A DNA stretch of 6,544 nucleotides from Bdellovibrionales bacterium (GCA_005791855.1 SXUH01000241.1:1-6544), one strand, 5' to 3'; positions 1 to 6,426 are shown, counted from the stretch's first letter. Translations and numbers: made by a program. Notes: generated by a model from the sequence alone, not told the origin.

Positions 1-223
1 CGTTGCCGATGGCTTCCACCGGACACGCGGCCAGGGCGTTTTCCGCAACGGCGACGTCTTCCGGAGTCTGCGGCTGGGCCTTGACGTAGGCGTGGCCCTC
101 GTTATCATTCATGACGAAGAACTTCGGAGCTTCCACGCAGCAGGCGTCGCAGGCGATGCAGGAGTCGTCGACGTAGTACTTCCCCGGGGTGTTGTCTTTA
201 AAGCGCGCGTTCTTGTCTGCCAT
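1..223 (-). CDS. [4Fe-4S] ferredoxin, 3' end cut off by the window
   Basis: A small soluble electron carrier, with 74 full codons visible. The translation begins MADKNARFKDNTPGKYY and carries a cluster motif C22-x2-C25-x2-C28. The fourth ligand is C67 followed by Pro (ACPVEAIGN), the usual arrangement for a single [4Fe-4S] cluster in a monocluster ferredoxin. An additional Cys (C29) directly follows the third ligand. The acidic, short, signal-less protein should be cytoplasmic. The ATG at 221-223 is preceded by GAGGAGA (231-237) with a 7-nt spacer, a strong Shine-Dalgarno site. Only 26 bases separate it from the stop of the upstream isomerase gene and no minus-strand promoter is evident there, so it is probably co-transcribed with that gene. 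At 74 residues the protein is near the usual family length, so only a few residues are probably missing. The redox partner cannot be told from the window. Confidence 0.9.
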   Translation of the reverse strand, partial: MADKNARFKDNTPGKYYVDDSCIACDACCVEAPKFFVMNDNEGHAYVKAQPQTPEDVAVAENALAACPVEAIGN

Positions 224-249
224 AAGCGGATCTCCTCACGGCACCATAC

Positions 250-1737
250 TTACAACAAAGCGCTGTTCGTGACAACCTTTGCTTTGTTGTTCATGGCTTT
301 GATTAATTCTTCGCGGACTTTCTTCGAGAACATCTGGGTCTGGTTGGTGACCTCGGACTTCAGCGACTCGGTGAGCTTCTTCTCGAGGTCCGGGGTCTCG
401 CCCTTGGAGACGACCTTCACGAGGTAGATGGTCCCGGCGTTCCCGAGGTTCACCACCGTTCCGGGAGCGGCCTTGAAGAGTTCCTCGGCTTCCTTCGGCG
501 CCAGCGCAGACTGGGCGAGGGACTGGTCGAATAGGTTCACGTCGGTGGTCTTGAAGAACTGGCCATCGACTTTCTTCGCCAGGGCTTCGACGGAGGCGAG
601 GTCGCCGGCGGTGAGGGACTTGGTGAGGTCCTGTTCGGTGGCCTTCAGGAGCTTGTCCAGGTCCTGGGCCTTGGTCTTCTGGATCGCCATCTGCGCGAGC
701 TCCGGCTTCACGGCCTCGAGGTCCTTCTTGTCCGAGGCCCTCTTGTCTTCCACCAGGATGAGGTGGTAGCCGAACTGGGTCTTCACCGGTTGGGAGACCG
801 TGTTCTTCTGGAGCTTGAACGCGACCTCTTCGAACTCCGGAACCATCCGGCCAGCGGAGAACCAGCCGAGGTCTCCGCCGTTCGCCTTCCCGGTCGGGTC
901 TTCGGTTTCCTTCTGCGCGACCTCGGCGAAGTTCTTCGGCGTCACCTTCGCCGCCAGCGCCTTGACCTTGTCGAGGGCCTTCTGGTCGTCGCCCTGGATG
1001 AGGATGTGCCGGGCCTTCACTTCTTCGGGCTTATTGTACTTGGTGATGTTCTCCGTGTACGTTTCCTCGAGGGCTTTCTTGTTCTCCGGATTGTCCAGGT
1101 ACTGCTTGATCTCCTGCTCGGACACCGTCACCAGCGGGGCGAGGCCCTGCCTGGTGATCTTCACGCCCTGGACGGTGACCACCTGGTTTTTGAACTTGAT
1201 CACGTCCTTCACGTAGCTGTCGGAGACCAGGACGGAGTTGAACATCTCCTCCATCTTCTTCGACTTGAGGTCATTGGCGACCAGGTCCTCAAACTGAGAA
1301 GGGATGTAGCCGTTGCTTTGCAGCATATTGCGGTAAAGGTTCACGTCGAACTGCTCCCCACGCTTGAAGTAGGGGAGGGACTTGATCTCGTTTTTCACCT
1401 CATCCATTGACACCGTGAATCCCATGTTGTCCGCGGTGTTGAGGATCAGTTTCTGTTGGATGAGTCCGTTCATCACGGACTGCTTGATCCCGAGGTCCTC
1501 GAGCTGCTTCTGGGTCATCCCCGAGCCGCCGGTCATCTGGTTGAAGAATTCAACCTGCCGGGAAAGGGCCATCTGGTATTCTTTGGTCGTGATGGGGGTG
1601 CCGTCGACGGTCGCAACGTCCTTGGAAGATGTCGTAGAAATTCCGTCAAAATTACTGAACAAAAAGCTGGCCGCGATGATCAGGAAAATGAACGTGAGAA
1701 TGAAGTAAGAGATTTTACTCGCGAAGGCGTTTTTCAT
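250..1737 (-). CDS. Membrane-anchored parvulin peptidyl-prolyl isomerase (PpiD/SurA-like)
   Basis: A 495-residue periplasmic folding factor that isomerises Xaa-Pro bonds and probably acts as a chaperone for exported proteins. Residues 1-8 are basic and 9-27 form a hydrophobic helix (ISYFILTFIFLIIAASFLF) with no lipobox, so it is most likely a single-pass inner-membrane anchor with the bulk in the periplasm. Residues about 41-195 resemble the helical SurA N-terminal chaperone region, starting with the VATVDGTPIT segment typical of the family. The parvulin domain spans about 237-332 and has the signatures ARHILI (242-247), GGDLGWF (287-293) and FGYHLI (322-327). Both conserved histidines (H244, H325) are present, so it is probably active. 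A helical C-terminal region follows. E. coli PpiD is longer (623 residues) but has the same order. The ATG at 1735-1737 has AAGGA 5-6 nt upstream; an in-frame TTG at 1762-1764 would add nine residues but lacks such a site and lies at the predicted transcription start. Ferredoxin lies downstream in the same direction. Confidence 0.88.
   Translation of the reverse strand: MKNAFASKISYFILTFIFLIIAASFLFSNFDGISTTSSKDVATVDGTPITTKEYQMALSRQVEFFNQMTGGSGMTQKQLEDLGIKQSVMNGLIQQKLILNTADNMGFTVSMDEVKNEIKSLPYFKRGEQFDVNLYRNMLQSNGYIPSQFEDLVANDLKSKKMEEMFNSVLVSDSYVKDVIKFKNQVVTVQGVKITRQGLAPLVTVSEQEIKQYLDNPENKKALEETYTENITKYNKPEEVKARHILIQGDDQKALDKVKALAAKVTPKNFAEVAQKETEDPTGKANGGDLGWFSAGRMVPEFEEVAFKLQKNTVSQPVKTQFGYHLILVEDKRASDKKDLEAVKPELAQMAIQKTKAQDLDKLLKATEQDLTKSLTAGDLASVEALAKKVDGQFFKTTDVNLFDQSLAQSALAPKEAEELFKAAPGTVVNLGNAGTIYLVKVVSKGETPDLEKKLTESLKSEVTNQTQMFSKKVREELIKAMNNKAKVVTNSALL
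252..290 (-). repeat. Perfect 10-bp inverted repeat at the 3' end of the isomerase gene
   Basis: ACAACAAAGC at 252-261 and its exact reverse complement GCTTTGTTGT at 281-290 flank a 19-base loop. In the minus-strand mRNA the hairpin would cover the last codons of the isomerase gene and reach the first base of its TAA stop codon. No U-run follows, so it does not look like an intrinsic terminator. It could protect a processed 3' end or tune read-through into the ferredoxin gene; this role is inference. Confidence 0.55.
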
Positions 1738-1767
1738 TGGGTTCCTTTGGGCGTTAAAGTGCAAGTC

Positions 1768-1797
1768 ATTTTATCGGGGTTAGGGGGGTCCGGTCAA
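1768..1797 (-). promoter_or_regulatory. Putative sigma70-type promoter for the isomerase-ferredoxin transcript
   Basis: On the minus strand, TTGACC (1792-1797, 5 of 6 matches to TTGACA) is followed after 18 bases by TAAAAT (1768-1773, 5 of 6 matches to TATAAT, including the three most conserved positions). Transcription would start near 1761, giving a leader of about 24 bases before the ATG at 1737. It is the best hexamer pair I found on this strand in the intergenic region. Confidence 0.5.
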
Positions 1798-1818
1798 AGA
1801 CTTTATCTCGAAACTTCA

Positions 1819-1846
1819 TTGGCATCAGACAAAGATTTCGTTTAAT
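1819..1846 (+). promoter_or_regulatory. Putative sigma70-type promoter for the mreC-mreD-mrdA-rodA operon
   Basis: TTGGCA (1819-1824, 5 of 6 matches to TTGACA) is followed after 16 bases by TTTAAT (1841-1846, 5 of 6 matches to TATAAT, but lacking the important second-position A). TAATCT at 1843-1848 with an 18-base spacer is an alternative -10. Transcription would start around 1853, leaving a leader of only about 20-25 bases before the mreC start. Its -35 box lies 21 bases from the -35 box of the divergent isomerase promoter, so one bound protein could affect both. Confidence 0.4.
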
Positions 1847-1863
1847 CTATTAAAACAATGAAA

Positions 1864-1869
1864 TAAGGG
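1864..1869 (+). promoter_or_regulatory. Ribosome binding site that fixes a TTG start for mreC
   Basis: TAAGGG at 1864-1869 lies 6 bases before a TTG at 1876-1878. An in-frame ATG at 1858-1860 cannot be the start because it is followed by AAA and then TAA (1864-1866). The next in-frame ATG lies far inside the protein, beyond the membrane anchor and much of the coiled coil. The TAA of the two-codon upstream frame is embedded in the Shine-Dalgarno sequence itself. Confidence 0.6.
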
Positions 1870-1875
1870 CAGCGT

Positions 1876-2772
1876 TTGAAATTAATCCAAGAGTCTTCAA
1901 AGACAAAAATCGTCAGCAATATCGTGGTCGCGATAGTTTCCTTCTATGGCATTTCGCAGAAACAGTTTGACCTGGGCCAGCCGACACTCTTCAACAAGGT
2001 CGTGACGGAAGTTCTTGCCCCGGTGCAAGAGGGCCTCGCCAGCTCCAAGAAGAGCTTCTCCTCTCTTTGGGAAAACTACCTCTCCATCGTCGACACGAGC
2101 AAGCGCAACCAGATCCTCACCAAGCAGATCTCCCGCCTCGAGAATGACCTGACGTCCATGGAAGAGATCCGGAGGGAAAACTCCAGGCTCAAGAAGCTCC
2201 TGAACTACTCGGAGGAGCTCTCCCACCAGAAGGTCCTGGCGCAGGTGGTGGGCTGGGACTCGGCCAACGAGTTCAAGGTGATCCGCCTCAACAAGGGCTC
2301 CCGGCACGGGATCAAGACCATGGCGCCGGTGATCACCGACCACGGCCTCGTGGGCTACGTCTACAAGACCACGGATAACTACTCCGACGTCCTCACCATC
2401 CTCGACCAGAACAACCGCGTGGACGTCCTCGTCGAGCGGACCCGGACCCACGGGATCGTCGAAGGCGTCTTCAACTTCAAGTGCACCCTGAAGTACATCA
2501 CCAAGAACGAGCCGGTGGAGGTGGGCGACAAGCTCATGACCGCCGGGGTCGGCGGGATCTACCCGAAGGGGATCAAGGTCGGGATGGTCACCGACATCAA
2601 CAAGGAAAACTTCGGCATGACCCAGACCATCGACGTGGTTCCGAGCGTGGACTTCGATAAGCTCGAGGAAGTCATCGTCCTCATCCCGACGGAAGGCACC
2701 GTCGCCGAGGCCGCCGTCCCGACCGCAGACCGCCAGGCCGGGGACCGGCTCAGCGAGGAGACCAAGAAATGA
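1876..2772 (+). CDS. mreC: Rod shape-determining protein MreC
   Basis: A bitopic inner-membrane protein of 298 residues that binds PBP2 on the periplasmic side and activates the PBP2-RodA synthase during lateral wall growth. A short N-terminus is followed by one membrane helix at about 12-26 (IVSNIVVAIVSFYGI). A charged heptad-like segment at about 74-115 (SRLENDLTSMEEIRRENSRLKKLL) fits the dimerising coiled coil. The beta-rich core at about 118-272 has family hallmarks such as VVGWDSANEF, LNKGSRHGIK, PVITDHGLVGYV, LDQNNRVDVLVERTRTHGIVEG and AGVGGIYPKGIKVGMV. The last 25 residues form a polar Ala/Glu-rich tail. The length is normal for the family. The TTG start is chosen because TAAGGG lies 6 bases upstream and an in-frame TAA closes everything further 5'. 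The stop overlaps the mreD start (ATGA). Codons up to about residue 25 are AT-rich compared with the rest of the gene. Confidence 0.93.
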   Translation: MKLIQESSKTKIVSNIVVAIVSFYGISQKQFDLGQPTLFNKVVTEVLAPVQEGLASSKKSFSSLWENYLSIVDTSKRNQILTKQISRLENDLTSMEEIRRENSRLKKLLNYSEELSHQKVLAQVVGWDSANEFKVIRLNKGSRHGIKTMAPVITDHGLVGYVYKTTDNYSDVLTILDQNNRVDVLVERTRTHGIVEGVFNFKCTLKYITKNEPVEVGDKLMTAGVGGIYPKGIKVGMVTDINKENFGMTQTIDVVPSVDFDKLEEVIVLIPTEGTVAEAAVPTADRQAGDRLSEETKK

Positions 2773-3305
2773 GAATGCGCTTTTCGCAACTGCTGATCTC
2801 CTTCGCCATCACCGTCGCCCTCCTGATCGGCCTGGAGATCGTCACCTCCACCATGCTCCCGGCCTTCGGCTGGAAGGAGTACCGGCTGACCTTCAACGTC
2901 CTCATCGTCCTCTTCCTCGCCATCCGGCTCGAGTCTCCGGCGGTGCCGTGGATGATCCTCGGGCTGCAGGTGGTGCACTCCGTGTTCTCCATCGAGGGCT
3001 GGGCCCTCGGGACCCTGGCCGGGCTCATCGTCATGAGCTCCGCCAACTACCTCAAGGAACTCCTCCACCTCACCACCGCCATCATGACCATGCTGACGGT
3101 CCAGCTCTTCCAGTTCATCTGGTTCCTGACGGTGACGGTGATCATCTGCCTGAAGATCAGCGACTTCGATAAGTTCCCGCTCATCCTCTGGAGCTTCATC
3201 CCGGGGAGCGTCTTCCTCTCACTCATCGCTCCGGTCCTCTTCTGGATCCTCGAGCAGATCTGGCGCGTCCCGAAGGACGTCGGCCCGCGGGGAGTGGAAA
3301 TCTAA
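2769..3305 (+). CDS. mreD: Rod shape-determining protein MreD
   Basis: A small, very hydrophobic inner-membrane protein of 178 residues, the usual MreD size. Membrane segments can be drawn at about 8-25, 41-53, 60-75, 79-92, 103-129 and 137-163; the exact number is uncertain. MreD sequences diverge strongly, so the call leans on hydrophobicity, length and the fixed position between mreC and the PBP2 gene. It is thought to bind MreC and modulate its effect on PBP2. The ATG at 2769 overlaps the mreC TGA by 4 bases, and GAGGAG (2755-2760) lies 8 bases upstream, so translation is probably coupled to mreC. A second ATG two codons later has a less favourable 14-base spacing. The first codons (ATG AGA ATG) are AT-rich relative to the body. 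The C-terminus (RVPKDVGPRGVEI) should be a short soluble tail. Confidence 0.85.
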   Translation: MRMRFSQLLISFAITVALLIGLEIVTSTMLPAFGWKEYRLTFNVLIVLFLAIRLESPAVPWMILGLQVVHSVFSIEGWALGTLAGLIVMSSANYLKELLHLTTAIMTMLTVQLFQFIWFLTVTVIICLKISDFDKFPLILWSFIPGSVFLSLIAPVLFWILEQIWRVPKDVGPRGVEI

Positions 3306-5300
3306 ATGTTTGGAGAAGAAGAACTCGTCAAGATTCACAAGGAAAGGGCGGCCCTCGTCTCCTACATCATCACGGCCGCCTTCGGCCTCGTCCTCGCCCG
3401 GCTCTGGTACCTCCAGGTCTACAAGGGCGAGACCCTCCACAACTACTCGATCCAGAACCGGCTCCGGAAGGAAGTGGTCTGGTCTCCGCGGGGCCTCATC
3501 TTCTCGCGGGACAACCAGCTCCTCGTGGACAACATCCCGCGCTTCGACGCCATCCTGACGCCGCAGTTCCTCCTCGACAAGGAGAAGACCCTCGCCAAGC
3601 TCTCGAAGATGCTCTCGATGGAACCGGCCGCGATCCAGACCATCCTGAAGAAGAACTCGAACCAGGCGAAGTACCGGCCCATCATCATCAAGAAGAACAT
3701 CTCCTTCGCGGAGCTCGCGCAGATCGAGACCCAGAACGCCGACCTCCCGGGGATCAGCGTGGACACCTTCATCTCCCGGGAGTACCGGGACAAGGAAGTC
3801 GGCGCGCACCTCCTGGGGTACATCTCCGAGATCTCCCAGGTGCAGCTGCCGAAGCTCCGCGAGCGGGACAAGGTCGACTACCGCCTCGGCGACTTCATCG
3901 GCCAGTTCGGGATCGAGGAGCAGCTCGACAAGTACCTCCGGGGAGAGAACGGCCACGAGTTCGTGGAAGTGGACGCCCGGGGCCGGCGGAAGCGCTACAT
4001 CAACACCGACAACCTCTTCAAGGGCATCGAAGACGAGAAGCCCATCTCCGGCCTCAACGTGAAGCTCACCATCGACCGGGACATGCAGATCGCGGGCTTC
4101 GACGCCCTCAACGAGAAGGTCGGCGGCGTCATCGCCATCGACATCGACTCCGGCGAGGTCCTCGCCATGGTCTCCAGGCCCTCCTTCGATCCGTCGCAGT
4201 TCTCCCGGGGCCTCACCCCCGAGTACTGGCGGAGCCTCGTCGGGAACAAGGAGCACCCGCTGCGGGACCGGAACATCCAGGAGCACTTCTCCCCGGGCTC
4301 GACCTTCAAGGCCATCACCGGGATCGCGGCCTTCGAGCAGGGGGAGATCGACGAGCACACCGAGGTCTTCTGCAACGGCTCCTTCCGCCTCGGCCGGAAG
4401 GTCTACCACTGCTGGAAGAAGGAGGGCCACGGGCCCACGACCCTCGTGAAGGCGATCCGCGAATCCTGCAACGTCTTCTTCCAGAAGGCCGCGAACCGCA
4501 TGGACATCGACGACCTCGCGAAGTACGCGAAGGCCTTCGGCCTCGGCGTCCGCACCGGCATCTCCCTGCCGCGGGAGGTCTCGGGCCTCATCCCGACCAA
4601 GGAGTGGAAGAAGAAGCGCTACGGCCAGGTCTGGCAGGCGGGGGAGACGCTCTCCTGCGCCATCGGCCAGTCCTACGTCCTCGCGAGCACCATGCAGATG
4701 GCGGTCTCCTACGCGGCCATCGCCAACGGCGGGAAGATCTTCCGGCCCTACGTGGTGAAGGACATCTACGACTCCCAGGGGGAGCTGGTGAAGACCTTCA
4801 CGCCGGAGCTCCTCTCGTCGATCAAGATGAAGAACGAGAAGACCCTGAAGTTCGTCCGCGAGGGCCTCTTCCAGGTGGTGAACAACCCGAAGGGGACGGC
4901 GTTCCACCGGCGGGGCCAGGGGATCCTCATGGCCGGGAAGACCGGGACCTCGCAGGTCAAGAGCGCCAGCGCGGACAAGGTCTACCAGAAGTGCGAGAAC
5001 ATGGACTACGAGTCCCGGCACCACGGCCTCTTCGTGGGCTTCGCTCCCTACGACAACCCGAAGATCGCCGCCGCCGCCATCGTCGAGCACGGCTGCCACG
5101 GGTCCAGCGCCGCGACCCCGGTGGTCGAGGCCGTCATCAGCAAGTACATGCAGAAGTACCACCCGGACCTCTACATCGAGAACCTAGAGAAAGATAAGAC
5201 CATCAAAGAGAAATGGATCCAGTCTCTGCGGGCCTCGGCGAACAAGCCGAAGCCGGCGGCCGGAGCGCCGGCCGCGCCCGCGGAACCGAGTCACGAATGA
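3306..5300 (+). CDS. mrdA: Penicillin-binding protein 2 (peptidoglycan D,D-transpeptidase of elongation)
   Basis: A class B penicillin-binding protein of 664 residues that crosslinks the glycan strands made by RodA in the periplasm. Residues about 16-34 form the membrane anchor, then PRGLIFSRDNQLLVDN (61-76) opens the PBP-dimer/pedestal region (to about 240). The transpeptidase domain covers about 270-612. All three catalytic motifs are present: STFK (nucleophile S332, K335), SCN (387-389) and KTGT (545-548). C356, C369, H375 and C388 sit where a zinc site has been described in other PBP2 proteins. The C-terminus (about 640-664) is a low-complexity Ala/Pro/Lys tail after IENLEKDKTIKEKW. The ATG is directly next to the mreD stop TAA; GGGGAG (3289-3294) lies 11 bases upstream, so coupling to mreD is likely. 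Length is close to E. coli PBP2 (633). It is distinguished from septal PBP3 by its mreCD/rodA neighbours and by the CWKKEGHG segment. Confidence 0.95.
   Translation: MFGEEELVKIHKERAALVSYIITAAFGLVLARLWYLQVYKGETLHNYSIQNRLRKEVVWSPRGLIFSRDNQLLVDNIPRFDAILTPQFLLDKEKTLAKLSKMLSMEPAAIQTILKKNSNQAKYRPIIIKKNISFAELAQIETQNADLPGISVDTFISREYRDKEVGAHLLGYISEISQVQLPKLRERDKVDYRLGDFIGQFGIEEQLDKYLRGENGHEFVEVDARGRRKRYINTDNLFKGIEDEKPISGLNVKLTIDRDMQIAGFDALNEKVGGVIAIDIDSGEVLAMVSRPSFDPSQFSRGLTPEYWRSLVGNKEHPLRDRNIQEHFSPGSTFKAITGIAAFEQGEIDEHTEVFCNGSFRLGRKVYHCWKKEGHGPTTLVKAIRESCNVFFQKAANRMDIDDLAKYAKAFGLGVRTGISLPREVSGLIPTKEWKKKRYGQVWQAGETLSCAIGQSYVLASTMQMAVSYAAIANGGKIFRPYVVKDIYDSQGELVKTFTPELLSSIKMKNEKTLKFVREGLFQVVNNPKGTAFHRRGQGILMAGKTGTSQVKSASADKVYQKCENMDYESRHHGLFVGFAPYDNPKIAAAAIVEHGCHGSSAATPVVEAVISKYMQKYHPDLYIENLEKDKTIKEKWIQSLRASANKPKPAAGAPAAPAEPSHE
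5256..5275 (+). repeat. GC-only 8-bp hairpin in the 3' end of mrdA
   Basis: GCGGCCGG (5256-5263), a 4-base loop AGCG and the exact complement CCGGCCGC (5268-5275) form a stem made entirely of G-C pairs. It encodes part of the Ala/Pro-rich tail of PBP2 and ends 22 bases before the mrdA stop codon. The first T-run (5307-5311) is over 30 bases away, so it is not a standard intrinsic terminator. It may only be a by-product of GCC/GCG/CCG codons, but in mRNA it should fold stably just before the mrdA-rodA junction. Confidence 0.45.
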
Positions 5301-5313
5301 ACGGAGTTTTTCA

Positions 5314-6426
5314 GTGAACCAAACCATCCTGCAGTTTCTAAAGCGCTACGACTTCAGCTTCATCGGGAGCATGACCGCCATCTTCCTCGTCGGCGTCCTC
5401 AACCTCTACTCGGCGACCCACGACCAGACCCACGAGGGCCTCGACCTCCTCTGGAAGTCGCAGATCATGTGGTTCTTCCTGTCCGTGACCGTCGCCGTCG
5501 CCATCAGCTTCCTCAACCCGAAGACCTTCGAGCGCTTCAGCTACGTCGCCTACCTCGGGACCCTCTTCCTGATCTTCCTCGTGCTCCTCATGGGGAAGGT
5601 GGGGATGGGCGCCCAGCGCTGGCTCGTCCTGGGGCCCATCCGCATGCAGCCCTCGGAGTTCATGAAGATGGGCCTGGTGCTCGCGATGGCGAGGTACTTC
5701 ACGAAGGTGAACCCCGAGCGGCCCCTGGGCTTCAAGGAGCTCATCATCCCGGGCATCATCACCATGGTCCCGGCGGTCCTCGTGATCGTCCAGCCCGACC
5801 TCGGGACGGGGCTCCTCCTCCTCTTCATCTTCTGCATGATGATCTTCTACAAGCGGCTCAAGTGGAAGACCATCGGCACCCTCGGCGGGATCGCCGTCGT
5901 CTCCGGCATCCTCATGTACAACTTCGGCCTGAAGGAGTACCAGCGGAAGCGGATCCACACCTTCATCGACCCGTACGAGGACGCGAAGGGCTCGGGGTAC
6001 AACGCCATCCAGTCGGAGATCGCCATCGGCTCGGGCCGGCTCTTCGGGAAGGGCTTCAAGAACTCCTCGCAGGCCTCCCTGAACTACCTCCCGGAGAACC
6101 ACACGGACTTCGTCTTCGCGATCTTCAACGAGGAGCACGGCTTCTTCGGCTCCGTCTTCCTCATCATCCTCTACCTCGTCTTCTTCATGCGGATGGTGTG
6201 GCTCGCGACCTCGGTCCAGCGGTTCTACGACTCGATCCTGGTGATCGGGGTCATGTCCATCTTCTTCTGGCACTCGTTCATCAACATGGCGATGGTGTCG
6301 GGCCTCCTGCCCATCGTGGGGATCCCGCTCCCGCTCATGAGCTACGGGGGGTCGAGCATGCTGACCTTCGGGGTCGGGGTGGGGATCGCGACGTCGGTCT
6401 CGAACAGCCGGAACTTCTTTAACTAG
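5314..6426 (+). CDS. rodA: RodA, SEDS-family peptidoglycan glycosyltransferase
   Basis: A polytopic inner-membrane enzyme of 370 residues that polymerises lipid II into glycan strands in complex with PBP2. Hydrophobic stretches fit the ten-helix SEDS fold. Diagnostic motifs occur in order: GMGAQRWL (98-104), QPSEFMK (112-118), QPDLGTGL (160-167), GYNAIQSEIAIGSG (228-241), LPENHTDF (259-266) with the conserved catalytic Asp at D265, and the closing PLPLMSYGGSS (338-348). Length matches RodA (about 370) and the operon partner is PBP2, which argues for RodA rather than FtsW. The start is GTG at 5314-5316 with ACGGAG (5301-5306) 7 bases upstream; no better in-frame start is near. It follows mrdA after 13 bases and is probably the last gene of the operon. 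The first dozen and last few codons are AT-richer than the body. Confidence 0.95.
   Translation: MNQTILQFLKRYDFSFIGSMTAIFLVGVLNLYSATHDQTHEGLDLLWKSQIMWFFLSVTVAVAISFLNPKTFERFSYVAYLGTLFLIFLVLLMGKVGMGAQRWLVLGPIRMQPSEFMKMGLVLAMARYFTKVNPERPLGFKELIIPGIITMVPAVLVIVQPDLGTGLLLLFIFCMMIFYKRLKWKTIGTLGGIAVVSGILMYNFGLKEYQRKRIHTFIDPYEDAKGSGYNAIQSEIAIGSGRLFGKGFKNSSQASLNYLPENHTDFVFAIFNEEHGFFGSVFLIILYLVFFMRMVWLATSVQRFYDSILVIGVMSIFFWHSFINMAMVSGLLPIVGIPLPLMSYGGSSMLTFGVGVGIATSVSNSRNFFN

Noticed and set aside
763..1410. A 215-codon plus-strand frame within the isomerase gene
   Set aside because: It is antisense to well-conserved parvulin domain coding sequence, has no convincing ribosome binding site and gives a Leu/His/Asp-rich shadow translation.
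1762..1764. TTG as start of the isomerase gene, adding nine residues
   Set aside because: It lies at the predicted transcription start and lacks a Shine-Dalgarno site, while the ATG at 1735-1737 has AAGGA at good spacing and directly precedes the basic/hydrophobic anchor.
1782..1793. G-rich run (GGGGGG followed by GG) in the divergent region as a possible G-quadruplex
   Set aside because: There are not four well-spaced G-tracts, so a stable quadruplex is unlikely; the run simply falls in the promoter spacer.
2948..3172. A short plus-strand frame inside mreD
   Set aside because: It is an out-of-frame shadow, rich in Pro, His and Arg, inside a gene whose own frame gives a coherent multi-pass membrane protein.
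3219..5162. A 647-codon open frame on the minus strand antisense to mrdA
   Set aside because: It is a mirror of the strong C/G-ending codon bias of mrdA, which removes stop codons from the opposite frame. The translation is an unnatural mix of D, E, V, L, R and H with no domain, and the sense strand encodes a clear PBP2 with all catalytic motifs.
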